From positions 27,912,001 to 27,976,000 of the forward strand of contig NC_084927.1 of assembly GCF_958298935.1 (NCBI RefSeq): a stretch of 64,000 nt of DNA, in the 5' to 3' direction. Position numbers and translations under genes: made by a program. How positions within the stretch are numbered: the first letter of the stretch is position 1; every line of letters begins with the position of its first letter. Source of the DNA: Phragmites australis (lineage: Eukaryota; Streptophyta; Magnoliopsida; Poales; Poaceae). The notes beneath the pieces were generated by a model. It was not told the origin of the DNA and searched no databases. It was given only the letters and a program-made list of their open reading frames with translations. Positions 46,587-58,263 of the stretch are shown piece by piece.

Positions 46587-49500
46587 GCAAACTCCTCCGG
46601 TGGATCAAGTTGGGTCATTGATAGCGGATGCACAAATCACATGACCGGAGAAAAGAGTATGTTCTCCTCTTTTGAAGAAAATGGAGGACCTCATGAAAAC
46701 ATCATCTTTGGCGATAATGGAAAAGGAGAGATAATGGGCCTAGGTAAAATCGCCATCTCAAATGATACTTCTATTTCAAATGTCTTGTTAGTAAAATTAC
46801 TTAATTACAATTTATTATCCGTATCTCAATTATGTGAAATAGGTTATAATTGTCTTTTTACAAATGAGGGTGTGGTTGTCTCTAGAAGGGAGGACGCCTC
46901 AATAGTCTTCACCGGCAAGTTGAAAGGTAAACTCTATCTTGTTGATTTTTCAACGGATGGAGTGAAGCCTAAAACTTGCTTGATGGCTAAGTCTAGCATG
47001 GGTTAGCTTTGGCATCGCCGACTTGCTCATGTTGGCATGAGGAATTTGTCCAAACTTCAAAAGGGCGAACACATCCTAGGACTAACAAATGTGACTTTTG
47101 AGAAAAATAAAATTTGTAGTGCTTGCCAAGCGGGAAAGCAAGTTGGGGCATCTCATCCCTTGAAAAATATGATGACCACTACAAGACCATTGGAACTCCT
47201 TCACATGGACTTATTTGGGCCAATCACTTACATAAGTATCGGAGGTAACAAATATGGTTTAGTTATTGTTGATGATTTTTCACGTTTTACTTGGGTATTC
47301 TTCTTGCATGATAAAAGCGAAACTCAAGCCATTTTCAAGAAGTTTGTGAGAAGATCACAAAATGAGTTCGAAGTAAAGATCAAGAGAGTTAGAAGCGACA
47401 ATGAAAGCGAGTTCAAGAACATACAAGTTGAAGAGTTTCCTGATGAAGAAGGAATCAAGCATGAGTTTTTAGCTCCCTACTCCCCTCAACAAAATAGAGT
47501 GGTCGAGAGAAAGAATAGGACTCTAATTGAGTCCGCAAGAACAATGCTTGATGAATACAAGGTATCGGATCAATTTTGGGCGGAAGCAATCAACACCGCA
47601 TGCCATGCCATCAACCGATTGTATTTACACAAGTTGTTAAACAAGACTTTATATGAGCTTCTAACCGGTAACAAGCCCAATGTTTCCTACTTTAAGGTCT
47701 TTGGTAGCAAATGCTTCATTTTAAACAAGAAAGCTAGAAGTTCAAAATTTTCTCCAAAGGTAGATGAAGGGTTTATGCTTGGTTATGGATCAAATGCCTA
47801 CGCCTACCGTATTTTCAACAAAACCTCCGGGTGTGTTAAAATTGCGAGAGACGTAACATTTGATGAATCTAATGGTTCCCAAGTGGAGCAAGTGGATACT
47901 AATGTTTTAGGTGACGAAGAAATACCAAGCGAAGCAATCAAGAAGATGGCAATTGGCGAAATCAAGCCCTTAGAACAACAAAAGACTCAAGAAGCTCAAA
48001 TCGATGGAGATCAACCATCTTCATCAATGCAAGTTGAACCATCAATATCAACCCAAGATCAAGACGACAAGAGACCACAAGATCAACATCAAGACCGTGA
48101 AGATCCAAACAATTTTTTGAATGATGAAGTGGAAGACATCCAACATCAATCACAAGTGCCACATCCACGTGTTCATCAAAGTATCCAAAGAGATCACCCT
48201 GTGGACAACATCCTTGGTGATATACAAAAGGGGGTAACTACTCGTTCAAGAATTACAAATTTTTGTGAATTTTACTCTTTTGTTTCCTCTTTGGAACCCT
48301 TGAAGGTAGAAGAAGCGCTTGATGATCCGGATTGGATAATGGCCATGCAAGAAGAATTGAACAACTTCAAAAGAAATGAAGTTTGGTCTTTGGTGGAAAG
48401 GCCAAAACAAAATGTGATTGGGACAAAATGGGTCTTCCGCAACAAACAATATGAAAATGGGATAGTAACAAGGAACAAAGCTCGCTTGGTTGCTCAAGGG
48501 TTTACTCAAATCGAAGGTTTGGATTTTGGTGAGACATACGCTCCCGTAGCTAGGCTAGAGTCAATTCGTATTTTATTAGCCTATGCTACTCACCATGATT
48601 TCAAGTTATATCAAATGGATGTGAAGAGCGCATTTCTAAATGGACCAATCTCCGAATTGGTGTATGTGGAGCAACCGCCCGGCTTTGAAGATCCCAAACA
48701 TCCCGAGCATGTTTTTAAACTCCATAAGGCGCTCTATGGGCTAAAACAAGCTCCTAGAGCATGGTATGAATGCCTTAGGAATTTTCTTGTCAAAAAAGGC
48801 TTTGAAATAGGCAAAGCCGACTCTACTCTCTTTACTAAGAATGTTGATAATGATTTATTTGTTTGCCAAATATATGTCGATGACATTATATTTGGTTCTA
48901 CTAATCAACAATTTTGTGAAGACTTTAGTAGGATTATGACAAGGAGGTTTGAGATGTCCAGATGGGAGAATTGAAGTTCTTTCTCGGATTTCAAATCAAG
49001 CAACTCAAAGAAGGAACCTTCATTTGCCAAACCAAGTACATCAAAGATATGCTCAAGAAATTTGACATGGAGAATGCCAAACCAATCAAGACGCCCATGC
49101 AAGCTAATGGACATCTTGATCTCAATGGAGAAGGTAAAAGCGTGGATCAAAAGGTATATCGTTCCATGATATGATCTTTGCTTTACTTATGTGCATCTAG
49201 GCCCGATATCATGCTTAGTGTGTGTATGTGTGCAAGATTTCAAGCCGCTCCCAAAGAATGCCATTTAATGGCCGTTAAGAGGATTCTTCGATATTTAGTT
49301 CATACTCCATACCTTGGGTTATGGTATCCAAAAGGGTCATCCTTCGACCTTATCGGCTATTCGGACTCCGATTATGCCGGTTGCAAAGTGGATAGAAAAA
49401 GCACTTCGGGAACTTGCCAATTCTTGGGTAGGTCCTTAGTGTCATGGTCATCCAAGAAACAAAACTCCGTAGCTCTATCCACCGCCGAAGCCGAATATGT

Positions 49501-49825
49501 TGTCGCGGGAGCGTGTTGTGCTCAACTCCTATGGATGAAGCAAACTCTAAGAGACTATGGCCACAAAACTTCCAAAATTCCACTTTTATGTGATAATGAG
49601 AGTGCCATCAAAATAGCCAACAATCCCGTACAACACTCAAGAACCAAGCACATAGACATTAGATATCATTTCTTGAGAGATCATGCAACAAAAGGGGATA
49701 TTGATATTCGCCATGTGAGAACCGAAAAACAATTAGCCGATATCCTCACCAAACCACTAGACGAGCAAAGGTTTTACGAGTTGAGAAGTGAATTAAATAT
49801 CCTAGATTCTCGGAACGTGGCTTGA
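46587..49825 (+). pseudogene. Copia pol: protease, integrase, reverse transcriptase, RNase H, with lesions
   Basis: The frame opens directly after a TAG at 46,584-46,586, 11 bp beyond the gag stop and in the +1 frame. Protease: SWVIDSGCTNHMTG. Integrase: a [13 protein letters not shown] zinc region, [21 protein letters not shown] and [15 protein letters not shown]. Reverse transcriptase: [47 protein letters not shown] and the catalytic [10 protein letters not shown]. RNase H: SDSDYAGC, STAEAEYV, LLCDNESAIKIA, RTKHIDIRYHF and LADILTKPL. Lesions: TAG 47,004-47,006 for Trp at the start of integrase, a 1-bp loss near 48,960, and TGA 49,172-49,174. It probably cannot transpose unaided. Whether the gag-pol boundary uses frameshifting or splicing is unknown; TTTTGTAG there resembles a 3' splice site. 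Confidence 0.94.
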
Positions 49826-50079
49826 ACTATTGCATACACTTGCTTGTTATAGATTTATAGCTTTCTTAGTTAAGAGTTTGCGAAAACTGCATTTTGAGTG
49901 TTTTTCTCAAAATTATTTGGCTTTTTGATCTCTCGATCATAATTTGCAATTTGTGATCATATTTATGTAATGATGCTTGTTGGCTGATCACATTTAGCAA
50001 ATTAATCCTCTTGTCCAACATCTTTCTCCCAGAAAATCCCCTCCCCAATTTTTCAGCTCTAAATCTTCCTGTGACAGTT

Positions 50080-50320
50080 CCAGGTCCCGGAATGTCCGGT
50101 GTTCACCGGAGTATCCGGACCTGACACTGTTCACAGCCTCAGCTGATTCCTGTCCTGTTTCCAGTTACCGGAAAGTCCGGTCTTCACCGGAGTCTCCGGT
50201 ACATGCGTCAGGACCGGAGTCTCCGGTGTCCACCGGAGTCTCCGGTAAAAGTGTCAGGACCGGAGTCTCCGGTCTACACCGGAGTCTCCGGTGTTTCCAG
50301 AATCCTATATATTTCCCCAG
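50080..50320 (+). promoter_or_regulatory. LTR-like palindrome array plus TATA-like box upstream of ORF3
   Basis: Four to five CCGGAGTCTCCGG/CCGGAATGTCCGG palindromes (50,085-50,297) are followed at 50,305-50,313 by CTATATATT. The order and spacing echo the U3 of the element's LTRs. It lies between the pol stop and the ORF3 start. A promoter role is inferred. Confidence 0.45.
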
Positions 50321-50776
50321 CCCGAACAGTTATCTTTCCTCATCTATTCACTTGTCCTCACTCCAAATAACTTTCTCTCCGGCGATTTTTGAGAAGAACC
50401 CAAGGATCTTCAAGTCTTGCTACTTTTCTCACTTGGATTGAAGGCCGGAACCTCCGGAGATCCCTATTCTTCAAAATCCCCGGAGGATTTGAGCTCAAAG
50501 GTACCGTTTTCAACAATCTTCCCGATCTCTCAATGCCCTTGCCTAGAGTTATTTTCCCTTGGTAGAATAGTTTCTAGTACCTTCTAGAACACTTTCCCAA
50601 ACTTGTTTCATCTCTAGTCGGCCAAATCTTCCAAACCCTAACCTTTTTGGAATTCTGTCGGGGCCGACCGGAGTACACCGGATACTCCGGTATCAGCCTG
50701 AAATTTCAGCATATTCTGTCCAAACTTTTGTTCCTCACATCCTTTGTTCATTCCATATCTCCTAGGTGTTCTTGCA

Positions 50777-52473
50777 ATGGCCAGAGACCGTTTTGAGAAG
50801 GGTCACACTTTCGAGAGGAAAAAGAAACAAAGAAGTGACCCTCGTGCTCAAGAAACAAGAGCTCCTGACCGATCGGAAGATAGTGGAAGTGGTCATGCTA
50901 GCGGTGAAAGAGTCCGCAAAGTAGCCGCAGGTGGTGGTATCCACATTGAGGAAGGCGGAGATGCTGGAAATTATGAAAGGGATATTGTGACCATTTGCCG
51001 AACCAAATCTCAAGCTATGCGAGGCCGAGATTTTGCAAGGGGAAAGGGACCAGCTAAAGTGACAGCAGGAAGAGGTCAAGGAAGCATGCCCTCTAGGGAA
51101 GAAAGAGGCAAAGGTGTTGCTCAAGATCACTCGTCTGAGTCCGAGAATGATGAAGAAGAACAAGCCGATGAAGTCATTGGACCCTTGAAACTTCATAGAC
51201 CTCGGAGAACTGCTTCTGTCGTTGATACTCCAAAAAGGACAGTAAACTACATGAAGAATGTATCAAGGGTTGTTAGTGAAAGGTTGACAACCCATATGAT
51301 TATGAGAAGAATGTTGCAGATTATCGGTTCTGGAATGATTTTCAGGCAGACTTCTATGAGACAGTAATCTTGGCCAAGAAAAAGCCTATTACACCCATGC
51401 AATGGATTGATTGGGATTATATGGCCAGGAAAAACGACCATGTGTTCACTGAAGTGATTGCAGCTTGTGAGAGCAAGAAGGTAAAAAATATTATAGCTTT
51501 CAGGTATGATTGGTGCGAGGAAGTTATCGCACAATTCTATGCTACAGTGTGGTTTGAGAGATGTGAAAATCCCATTATGCACTGGATGACAGAGGGAGTC
51601 AAATACAGGATTAGCTTCAGAGGCTTTGCTCACTATTTCCATCTTGATGCCAGAGATACTTCCAAAGATCAAATTCACAATGAGAATCAGCTGACATTGG
51701 AAGAAATTGGGTTCATGTATCTGAATCATGGACGAGCTGAGTTCGGAAAGCTCACGGGAATGAGGCCTTTCTATCGTTGTTTGAACTCCCTATTCTGACT
51801 CACCTTGGCGCCCAAGAGCGGAGATGCAACAACAGTTCAGAGTATATCCAGAAATCTCCTTGCAGCCATGTCTAATGATCATGCTCCTTTCAGCGTGGCT
51901 TACTTTCTTTGGGAAGAAATTGTCCTTACATCCAAGTCGCCCATAAAAAGTTGTGGATATGCTCCTTATCTCATGTTTATCATTGAAAAGGTATCCAAGA
52001 AGACTTTTGTGAAGGAGATTAAGCATGAACCCTACAGAATGAGGCCTTTGAACATTCGAGCTCCCTCCACATCTCCATCTCCTCCTCGTGCTCCTCCTAG
52101 CTCGAGACCGTTTGCCTCGAGACGTGCTCCTCCTCGAGGGTCATTATTCATCAAGAGCGCTCTCAAAGCAATTTTCAAGATTTGCACTCATAATGCCACT
52201 CAAATCAAGGATCAAGGTGCTCGCTTAAGGAAAATGGAGAATCGTCAGAAACAAATGTACTCATCCATGAACCTCCAGCCACCTTGCTCTCCTATTGAGT
52301 CAAATGAAGCGGAGAGTGCACCATTTAAGGTTGAGAACCCTTGGGCATGGTATGATGAAGCCCAAGCTGCTGCCGAGAGTTCTCAACAACAAGCTCAAGA
52401 TGATTCCTCTGATGGCGCCGAAGGAAGTGAAGAAGAGGAAGAAGATGATGAGGAAGATGGCAGCAGCGAGTAG
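50777..52473 (+). pseudogene. Third ORF (env-like / plant-transposon-protein domain), two lesions
   Basis: An additional gene follows pol, as in SIRE/Maximus elements where it is called env-like. From ATG 50,777 it encodes a basic N-terminus (RKKKQR), an Arg/Gly-rich stretch and an acidic patch (SESENDEEEQADE). After a frameshift near 51,275-51,300 comes a globular region (MQWIDWDYMARKNDHVF ... EEVIAQFYATVWFE ... GVKYRISFRGFAHYF) reminiscent of the domain annotated as putative plant transposon protein. A TGA at 51,796-51,798 follows. The C-terminal part has a Pro/Ser-rich linker, a short coiled coil (IKDQGARLRKMENRQKQMY) and a Glu/Asp-rich tail. I see no convincing signal peptide, and a single hydrophobic membrane anchor is not evident. 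Its role is unknown. Confidence 0.75.
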
Positions 52474-52879
52474 GCTCTCTCTTTTTGGTGCTTGATGTCA
52501 AAGGGGGAGAGATAGTGATCCATTTCCTTAGTTTCCTTAGCTTTGGACTCCTTTTAATTCCTATCGCCGTTGGACAATTGGACTTTTGTTTGTGATGAAC
52601 TTTGTGTCGTTTAATTTGTAAGACCTTTTATGTTAGTGTGATGATTATCGTACTTTCTTAAGTTTTGTGTGCTCTATGTCTTATCATAAATTTTGTATCC
52701 CACGGATTCTAGGATATAGGGGGAGCTCCTGTGAATTTAAATTCTCAAATATGTTCATTGATGCTTAACTCCGTTTAAACCAATGCACACATTTAGGGGG
52801 AGCTCACCATATCTTCTAGAATTCAAAATCTTTTTCATATATCCTTGTGTATGCTTTAATCGGGTTGTCATCAATCACC

Positions 52880-52892
52880 AAAAATGGGGAGA
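52880..52892 (+). promoter_or_regulatory. Polypurine tract
   Basis: AAAAATGGGGAGA lies immediately before the 3' LTR. It primes plus-strand synthesis in Copia elements. One T interrupts the purines, as is common in this lineage. Confidence 0.85.
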
Positions 52893-52893
52893 T

Positions 52894-54513
52894 TGAAAGT
52901 GCATCTAGGCCCCCTAAGTGGGTTTTGGCTCATTGATGACAAAATAATTAAAGAACTAACATGCTTTTCGAGTATTGAACAGGTATAAACATTAGTTGTG
53001 AAGGTAAATGACGTTTGACGCCCGCCGAAACAAATGAAGAATCAACGAAGGGTACAAGATAGGGTTTACATTCATTTTACTTTTGAAATTGAGTCCAGGA
53101 TAGACATCTTTTTTAGATGGATGGATTTGATTGCTTGATTAGTGTCTCAATGCTCAAGAGATTCTTTAGAACCACCCAGTTGAGAGACACATTCACTCAC
53201 GGACACGAAACTCTTTCTGAAAAATCTTCAGAGTCCGGAGTCTCCGGTGTTCACCGGATACTCCGGTACTCAGTGTTCAGCCGGAGTCTCCGAGATAGCC
53301 TCCGGCAGAGAGTCTCGGTTACGGTTTATTCTTTTTAAGAAAAAAAAAGACCGGAGTCTCCGGTGTTCACCGGATACTCCGGTAAAATGTTTAGTGTGCA
53401 GTCGGAGTCTCCGAGGTAGACTCCGGCAGAGGCTTTCGGTTAGCATTTAATCTTTTTGATAAAAGAAAATAAAGACCGGAGTCTCCTGTGTTCACCGGAT
53501 ACTCCGGTACCTGGAGATGCCGGAGGATCCGGCTAGTCTCCGGACTTAGTCTTTTTGGAAAATCTGTCAGGATCGGAGACTCCGGTGTTCACCGGAGACT
53601 CCGGTAATTAAACAGAACTGTAACGGCTAGTTCTGACACGTTCGTGACCGTTCTGACGCCGTTTTTGGAATTAGGACCGGAGACTCCGGTGTACACTGGA
53701 TACTCCGGTAAGCTCTGACAAAAACAGTAACGGCTAGTCTGTGAGAGAGTGCTATAAATGCCCCCTCTCTCTATAGCATTTAGAGCTTGCTGTGGCTGGT
53801 ATTCTTGAGACCTCTTGAGCACTTTAAGAGCATTCAAAGCCCCTTCAATCATCTCTAGAGCAAAGTTTGCACAAATTTGAGAGTGTGTGTTTGGAGAGGG
53901 TTCAAGCCACTTGAGCATTGATTTCTTCATCGAGCATCTACTGCGATCATCTCTCTTGAAGCTTTGGGCTTCTAGAAGGAAAGGAGTCGCCCGAAGAGCA
54001 CCCAAAACTTGTGGTGTGCCTCGGGAAGTTTGTAAGCATCTTCATATTGAGTAAGAATTTCTAGCTTGATCTTGGTGGTCGCTAGAAGAGGATAAGGTTG
54101 GAGAAGACCCGGCTCTTTGTGAGCTTCTCAACGGAGACGTAGGCACTTCTTTGTGAGGTGGCCGAACTCCGGGATATATTCACGTGTTCTTATTTGCGAA
54201 ATTTACTTTATCATGTGAATTTGGTAATTTGTCATTTAAATTGCTATAGTGACAATCTTGCTAGTATTAAGTGTTATTCTAGCCTTGTGATATCTAGTTG
54301 ACCTAGTGTAATTCTTAGACTCTAGTTGTTGTCTTTAGTTCACATTTATTCTGAAATTTCTTGTCAGGCCGGAGACTTCGGACTAGACCGGATACTCCGG
54401 ACCATACCGGAGTATCCGGACTTCACCGGAATATCCGGTAGTTTAATCTGCTATTTTTAGTTTTAATTTTCAGAACAGCCTATTCACCCCCCCCCCCCCT
54501 CTAGGCACTTTCA
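52894..54513 (+). repeat. 3' LTR of the Copia element, 1,620 bp
   Basis: This is very similar to the 5' LTR. Visible differences are scattered substitutions (for example GATGATAAAACGATT against GATGACAAAATAATT) and a C-run expanded from 5 to 13 at 54,487-54,499 that accounts for most of the length difference. It is followed by the target duplication GCGGT at 54,514-54,518. Confidence 0.97.
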
Positions 54514-54518
54514 GCGGT

Positions 54519-55640
54519 AAGCAAGGAAACCGTGGATGCAGTGTGCACGCCTTGCTACAAAAGCACCCGCGCAGCCTACCCGCTAGTAGTGGCATGTTCC
54601 TCGCCAACCGTCGTTGCGCGGGCATGATGGCCGTCTCCAGTCCCAGTGTGCCACCGACCATGTGAGTGAAGTGCAGCATGACCACGTGCATGCACGCATA
54701 GGCTCACACCTGACCACGCTTGCAAACGCGGGCCAGAGCACGTCCTCACACACCCTCCGAAAGGAACACGAGGACCTCTTTGACCCCTCCGGCTAGGCAC
54801 CAAGTACGCATCCTGGTATGTCTTGACTTCTTGTGGGGAAGCGTGCGCAAGGCAACAGTGTCTAGCAGGAGAGGTACATAGTGTGATGGGACCCGTCATA
54901 GCAGCCTAACACGCTTTTGACCCATCATGAATTGGATAGCTACTCCCATCACCAGCTAGTACATCATGTCACCGCAAAAGATTGCTAGGGGCAAGGCCAG
55001 AGTATTAATCTATGCACTTCATCTTTTCCTATTATTTACAAGCACACATCCACATACAAATACCACGTGCTGGACTCACAAGTTCTTAGTACCACGTGTA
55101 GCTTGTGCGCTATGTGAAATCAGTCAAGTCACAGCTGCATAGATAAAAAAATAGTAGCCATACCCTTAGCCTTGGGCCTCTCCGCACCCGCTTCTCTTCG
55201 CACTCTCGCGCTTCGAGATCACCTCCAACGCGACTTCGGCCCCTCCACATGGGCAAGTGAAATTGTAGGCTAGGCACAACCACCCTCCGCACGGGCAAGC
55301 GGAGCCCTGGACCGAGCCTGGTTGCCCTCCACACGACAAAAGAAGCCACATGACCACGATAGACGCCCTTCGTAGAGCCAAACAAAGCCACATGCCAAGT
55401 ACGACTGCCCACTGTGCAGGTAAGCGAAGTCGTAGGCCGCCTTCAGCCTCGGCAGGCCCCAGCTCACCTCAGCATCGAGGGAGGCCCACCCTGCCTTGTG
55501 CTACGCCTCGGGGGGCCTTCGTGACGAGGCTCGTCACCGCCATGGGGCAAGGGGTGTCACGCAGCTTTGGTTGCCTTCGCTTCGGCCTGTCGCATCACAA
55601 GGGACGGCTGTCAATTAGTGCATGCATGGGGACCAGCTCA
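54519..55640. other. Continuation of the split element and unassigned GC-rich sequence
   Basis: This sequence resumes the host element interrupted by Copia (GCGGTAAGCAAGG). It is GC-rich with many overlapping frames but no motif I recognise. Confidence 0.35.
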
Positions 55641-55659
55641 TGATGTGACATTGTCTCGG

Positions 55660-55885
55660 GGCACACTGTGTCGGAGGCCACCCTCCGACCACCTCCACGC
55701 TGGATACGGAGGCCCCTCCACTCCTTGGGCCGCATTGCACCGGAGGCCACCCTCTGGCCACCTCCGCGCCGGAGGTGGAGGCCCTTCCGTGCCTCGGGCC
55801 GCATTGCACCGAGAGCGACCCTCTAGACACCTTCGCTCCAGAGACAGAGGCCCCTCCGCATCTTGGGTCGCACTGCACCGAATGC
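55660..55885. repeat. ~65-bp tandem repeat, three units
   Basis: Three imperfect units are built on GCATTGCACCGGAGGCCACC and CTCCGCGCCGGAGG..GGCCC. They start near 55,665, 55,730 and 55,800. Open frames here only reflect the repeat. Confidence 0.7.
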
Positions 55886-55904
55886 CGTCATCTTCACCTC
55901 TATC

Positions 55905-56620
55905 GAGCATCGTTGTGGCTACATGATAAGGGGATCACAGACTGCCTCCCTCGGCCTCGTTGCAGATTTTGCCCCCGACCTTCCCGCGGAGCTCTAGTCC
56001 TTCGACCTTGCCATTGACTTCGCCTCTGGCCTTCACCGCGAAGCTCTGGACCCTCAGCCTTGCCATCGACTTCGCCTTCGGTCGTCGCCGCAGAGCTCCA
56101 GACCCTCAGCCTCATCGTTGTCTTCGCCTCTAGCCTTCACCGCAAAGCTCTAGACCCTCAGCCTTGCCGTTGACTTCACCTCCGGCCTTCGTCGCGGAGC
56201 TCTGAACCCTCAGCCTTCCAGTCATCTTTGCCTTCGGCCCTTGCCATGGTGCTCTAGACAGCATAACCTCTGTCGACCACCGCTACAGCTACATGCTGAG
56301 GGGGTCATGGACTGCCTCCCCCGGTCTCACAGTCGACTTCGCCTCCGGCCTTCTCCGCAGAGCTTCGGGCCCTTGGCCTTGCCGTCGACTTTGCCTCCAT
56401 CCTTTGCCGCGGAGCTCCAGACCCTCGATCTTGCCATCGACTTCGCTTTGGGCCTTTGCCGTGGAGCTTTGGACTCGGCCTTGTCGTCGATTTCGCCATC
56501 GTCCTCACCTTCGGCCCTCGTCGCGGCACTCCGAACGGCCTCGTCCCCATCAAGCAACGCTGTGGCTACAGGCTAAGGGGGTCACAAACTACCTCCCTTG
56601 ATCTCGCAGGCATTCAGAAT
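55905..56620. repeat. Higher-order tandem repeat (~64-bp units within ~300-bp blocks)
   Basis: Units read CTTCGCCTCCGGCCTTCGCC, then GCGGAGCTC..GACCCTCAGCCTTGCC. About nine occur between 55,960 and 56,540. A different spacer with GCTACATG-TAAGGGG-TCAC-GACTGCCTCCC recurs at about 55,915, 56,285 and 56,565, so the units are grouped in larger blocks. This design is common in repeats of grass transposons, but I cannot name the family. Confidence 0.75.
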
Positions 56621-58263
56621 GTCATATAGGTTTTCGGGGTGAAGCAAAGCATGCTTCATTAGTGTGGCATACCAATATGCCTTACCAGATGTTATGATAC
56701 TTGTAACTGTCCCTGATAAAAGTGGCACTTTCGTTGATGATCACGATCTTCTGTAGGTACTAGATACCATAACAGATCGACTGAATAGTCTTCTACGGGC
56801 ACTGAAAACCCAGGACAATGGAATGTTTAGCCCACATAACTAAGCAGCTGAAGAAGACCTGAATTATTCTGATGGAATGTTTCAACCAAAACCTAGTGTA
56901 CGAAACCAGAGGGAAGAATTCTTCCCTGGACAAAAGAACTTGTCAAAACTGTAATGCAAACCAGCACTGGTCCGACGTCGCCCCCAAATCAAGAAACTAG
57001 CGCCTCGATTTTCTGTCGCCAACGCCAAACAAAAAAGACGACCAAAAATTGGATCACCACGAACCCACCAGCTCCGCTGATCAGATGGCAAGCCGCCGGA
57101 ACGCTCGTCGCTGACTGCGAAGGGCGCGCGAGCGGCGGAGGACGAGGCGATCAGCGACCGGCCAGCCACACGGCCACACCCCCGCCGCGCCGCGCGGAGG
57201 CTCGGAAGCCGGTGGAGCAAGGCCCGACTCGGCGGGCGCGCGGCTGCGGCAGGCCGACAAGAGTGTCAGCGTGTGCGGGCCTGCGAAACAGCTTGGTAGA
57301 GTGTGCGGCGTGTGCTACTGGACGAGGCGCTCGCGCGCGAAGCCAGCGGGGGGTGGAATGTACGTCTTCTTTTAGCAACATGAAGGTATGCACGTCTCAC
57401 GGCTCCACATCTTCTTACGCACATACGATTTATCGTAGCCATCTGTCTTTATTATTTAATATTCATTTGTTTGTTAAATATCTTACGTATTTTATAATTA
57501 TTTTTTCACCTATCCTTTAATACGAATCTTAGTATATGAATAGTCATAAAAAGACATACGGTCTTATGTCCTATCTAGTAGATTTTTCGTCTTCCTCGTT
57601 TCACTAGTGTGATAGTCATGCCATGGAATATGTATTTGGAGCTTATACTGTTTTTTACTTTTTTGGAAGTAATAATTATGGACGCTTGCACTCGTGACGC
57701 GCAACCCGTCGTGCTTCCAGAAACGTACACGACCCAATGAAGTGCAACTTACTTTTTCATGTTTCTTTTAAGATGAAAGAGTGACAACTAGTAGCCTCAG
57801 GCTCTGGTCATAATAAAATGAGGCCCACCTTTAAGATATATGCTAGGACGCATCTAAATAATGTGTGTAGACATACGTATAGCGTGGTGTGAGCGTATGA
57901 GTCTATTCGACTTGTAGATAGAAAAAAGTAACTTATACTTAAAAAAAGTTGACATACGACTTTCAAATCTTCAAACATGCACAATACCATTTTTCCTTAT
58001 CCAATTCAAATCCTTTACATATCCAAAGAAGGGAAGATACATTATTGAAAAAGAATTTGTTGGTCAAACCCCTCTCCCGCGGAAGCAAGTATAATAACTC
58101 AAATGGAAGAAATCTTCCCTTAACAAAGAACTAACTAAAATTGAAATGCAGTCAACCATAAACATCGTCTCACTCCAACCAGCAAACTAGTAATTCCCAT
58201 TGCGCAATGCCCCTCCAGAAAAGATCAACGTTTGGACCAGCTTGCATGCACCATGGCCGGCGA
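56621..58263. other. Intergenic, with a partial duplicate of the DUF247 3' flank
   Basis: The stretch 56,898-57,005 resembles 58,090-58,195, just beyond the DUF247 stop. Shared blocks are GGAAGAA-TCTTCCC, ACAAA-GAACT, AAATGCA-type words and AAACTAG. The GC-rich part 57,100-57,380 has overlapping frames on both strands but no motif. The remainder is AT-rich and plain. Confidence 0.35.

Larger units (their letters stand above)
42730..54513 (+). mobile_element. Full-length Copia retrotransposon, SIRE/Maximus type, 11.8 kb
   Basis: A complete element has 1.6-kb LTRs, a primer-binding site, gag, pol in Copia order (protease, integrase, reverse transcriptase, RNase H), an extra third ORF and a polypurine tract. 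The 5-bp target duplication GCGGT is perfect (42,725-42,729 and 54,514-54,518). The long LTRs and a third ORF after pol place it in the SIRE/Maximus lineage (Opie/Ji-like in maize). At least seven lesions in gag, pol and ORF3 make it non-autonomous, although the two LTRs remain very similar. Confidence 0.96.

Noticed and set aside
55110..56601. Many overlapping open frames in GC-rich repeats
   Set aside because: Frames on both strands follow the tandem units. Low stop frequency is due to GC content.
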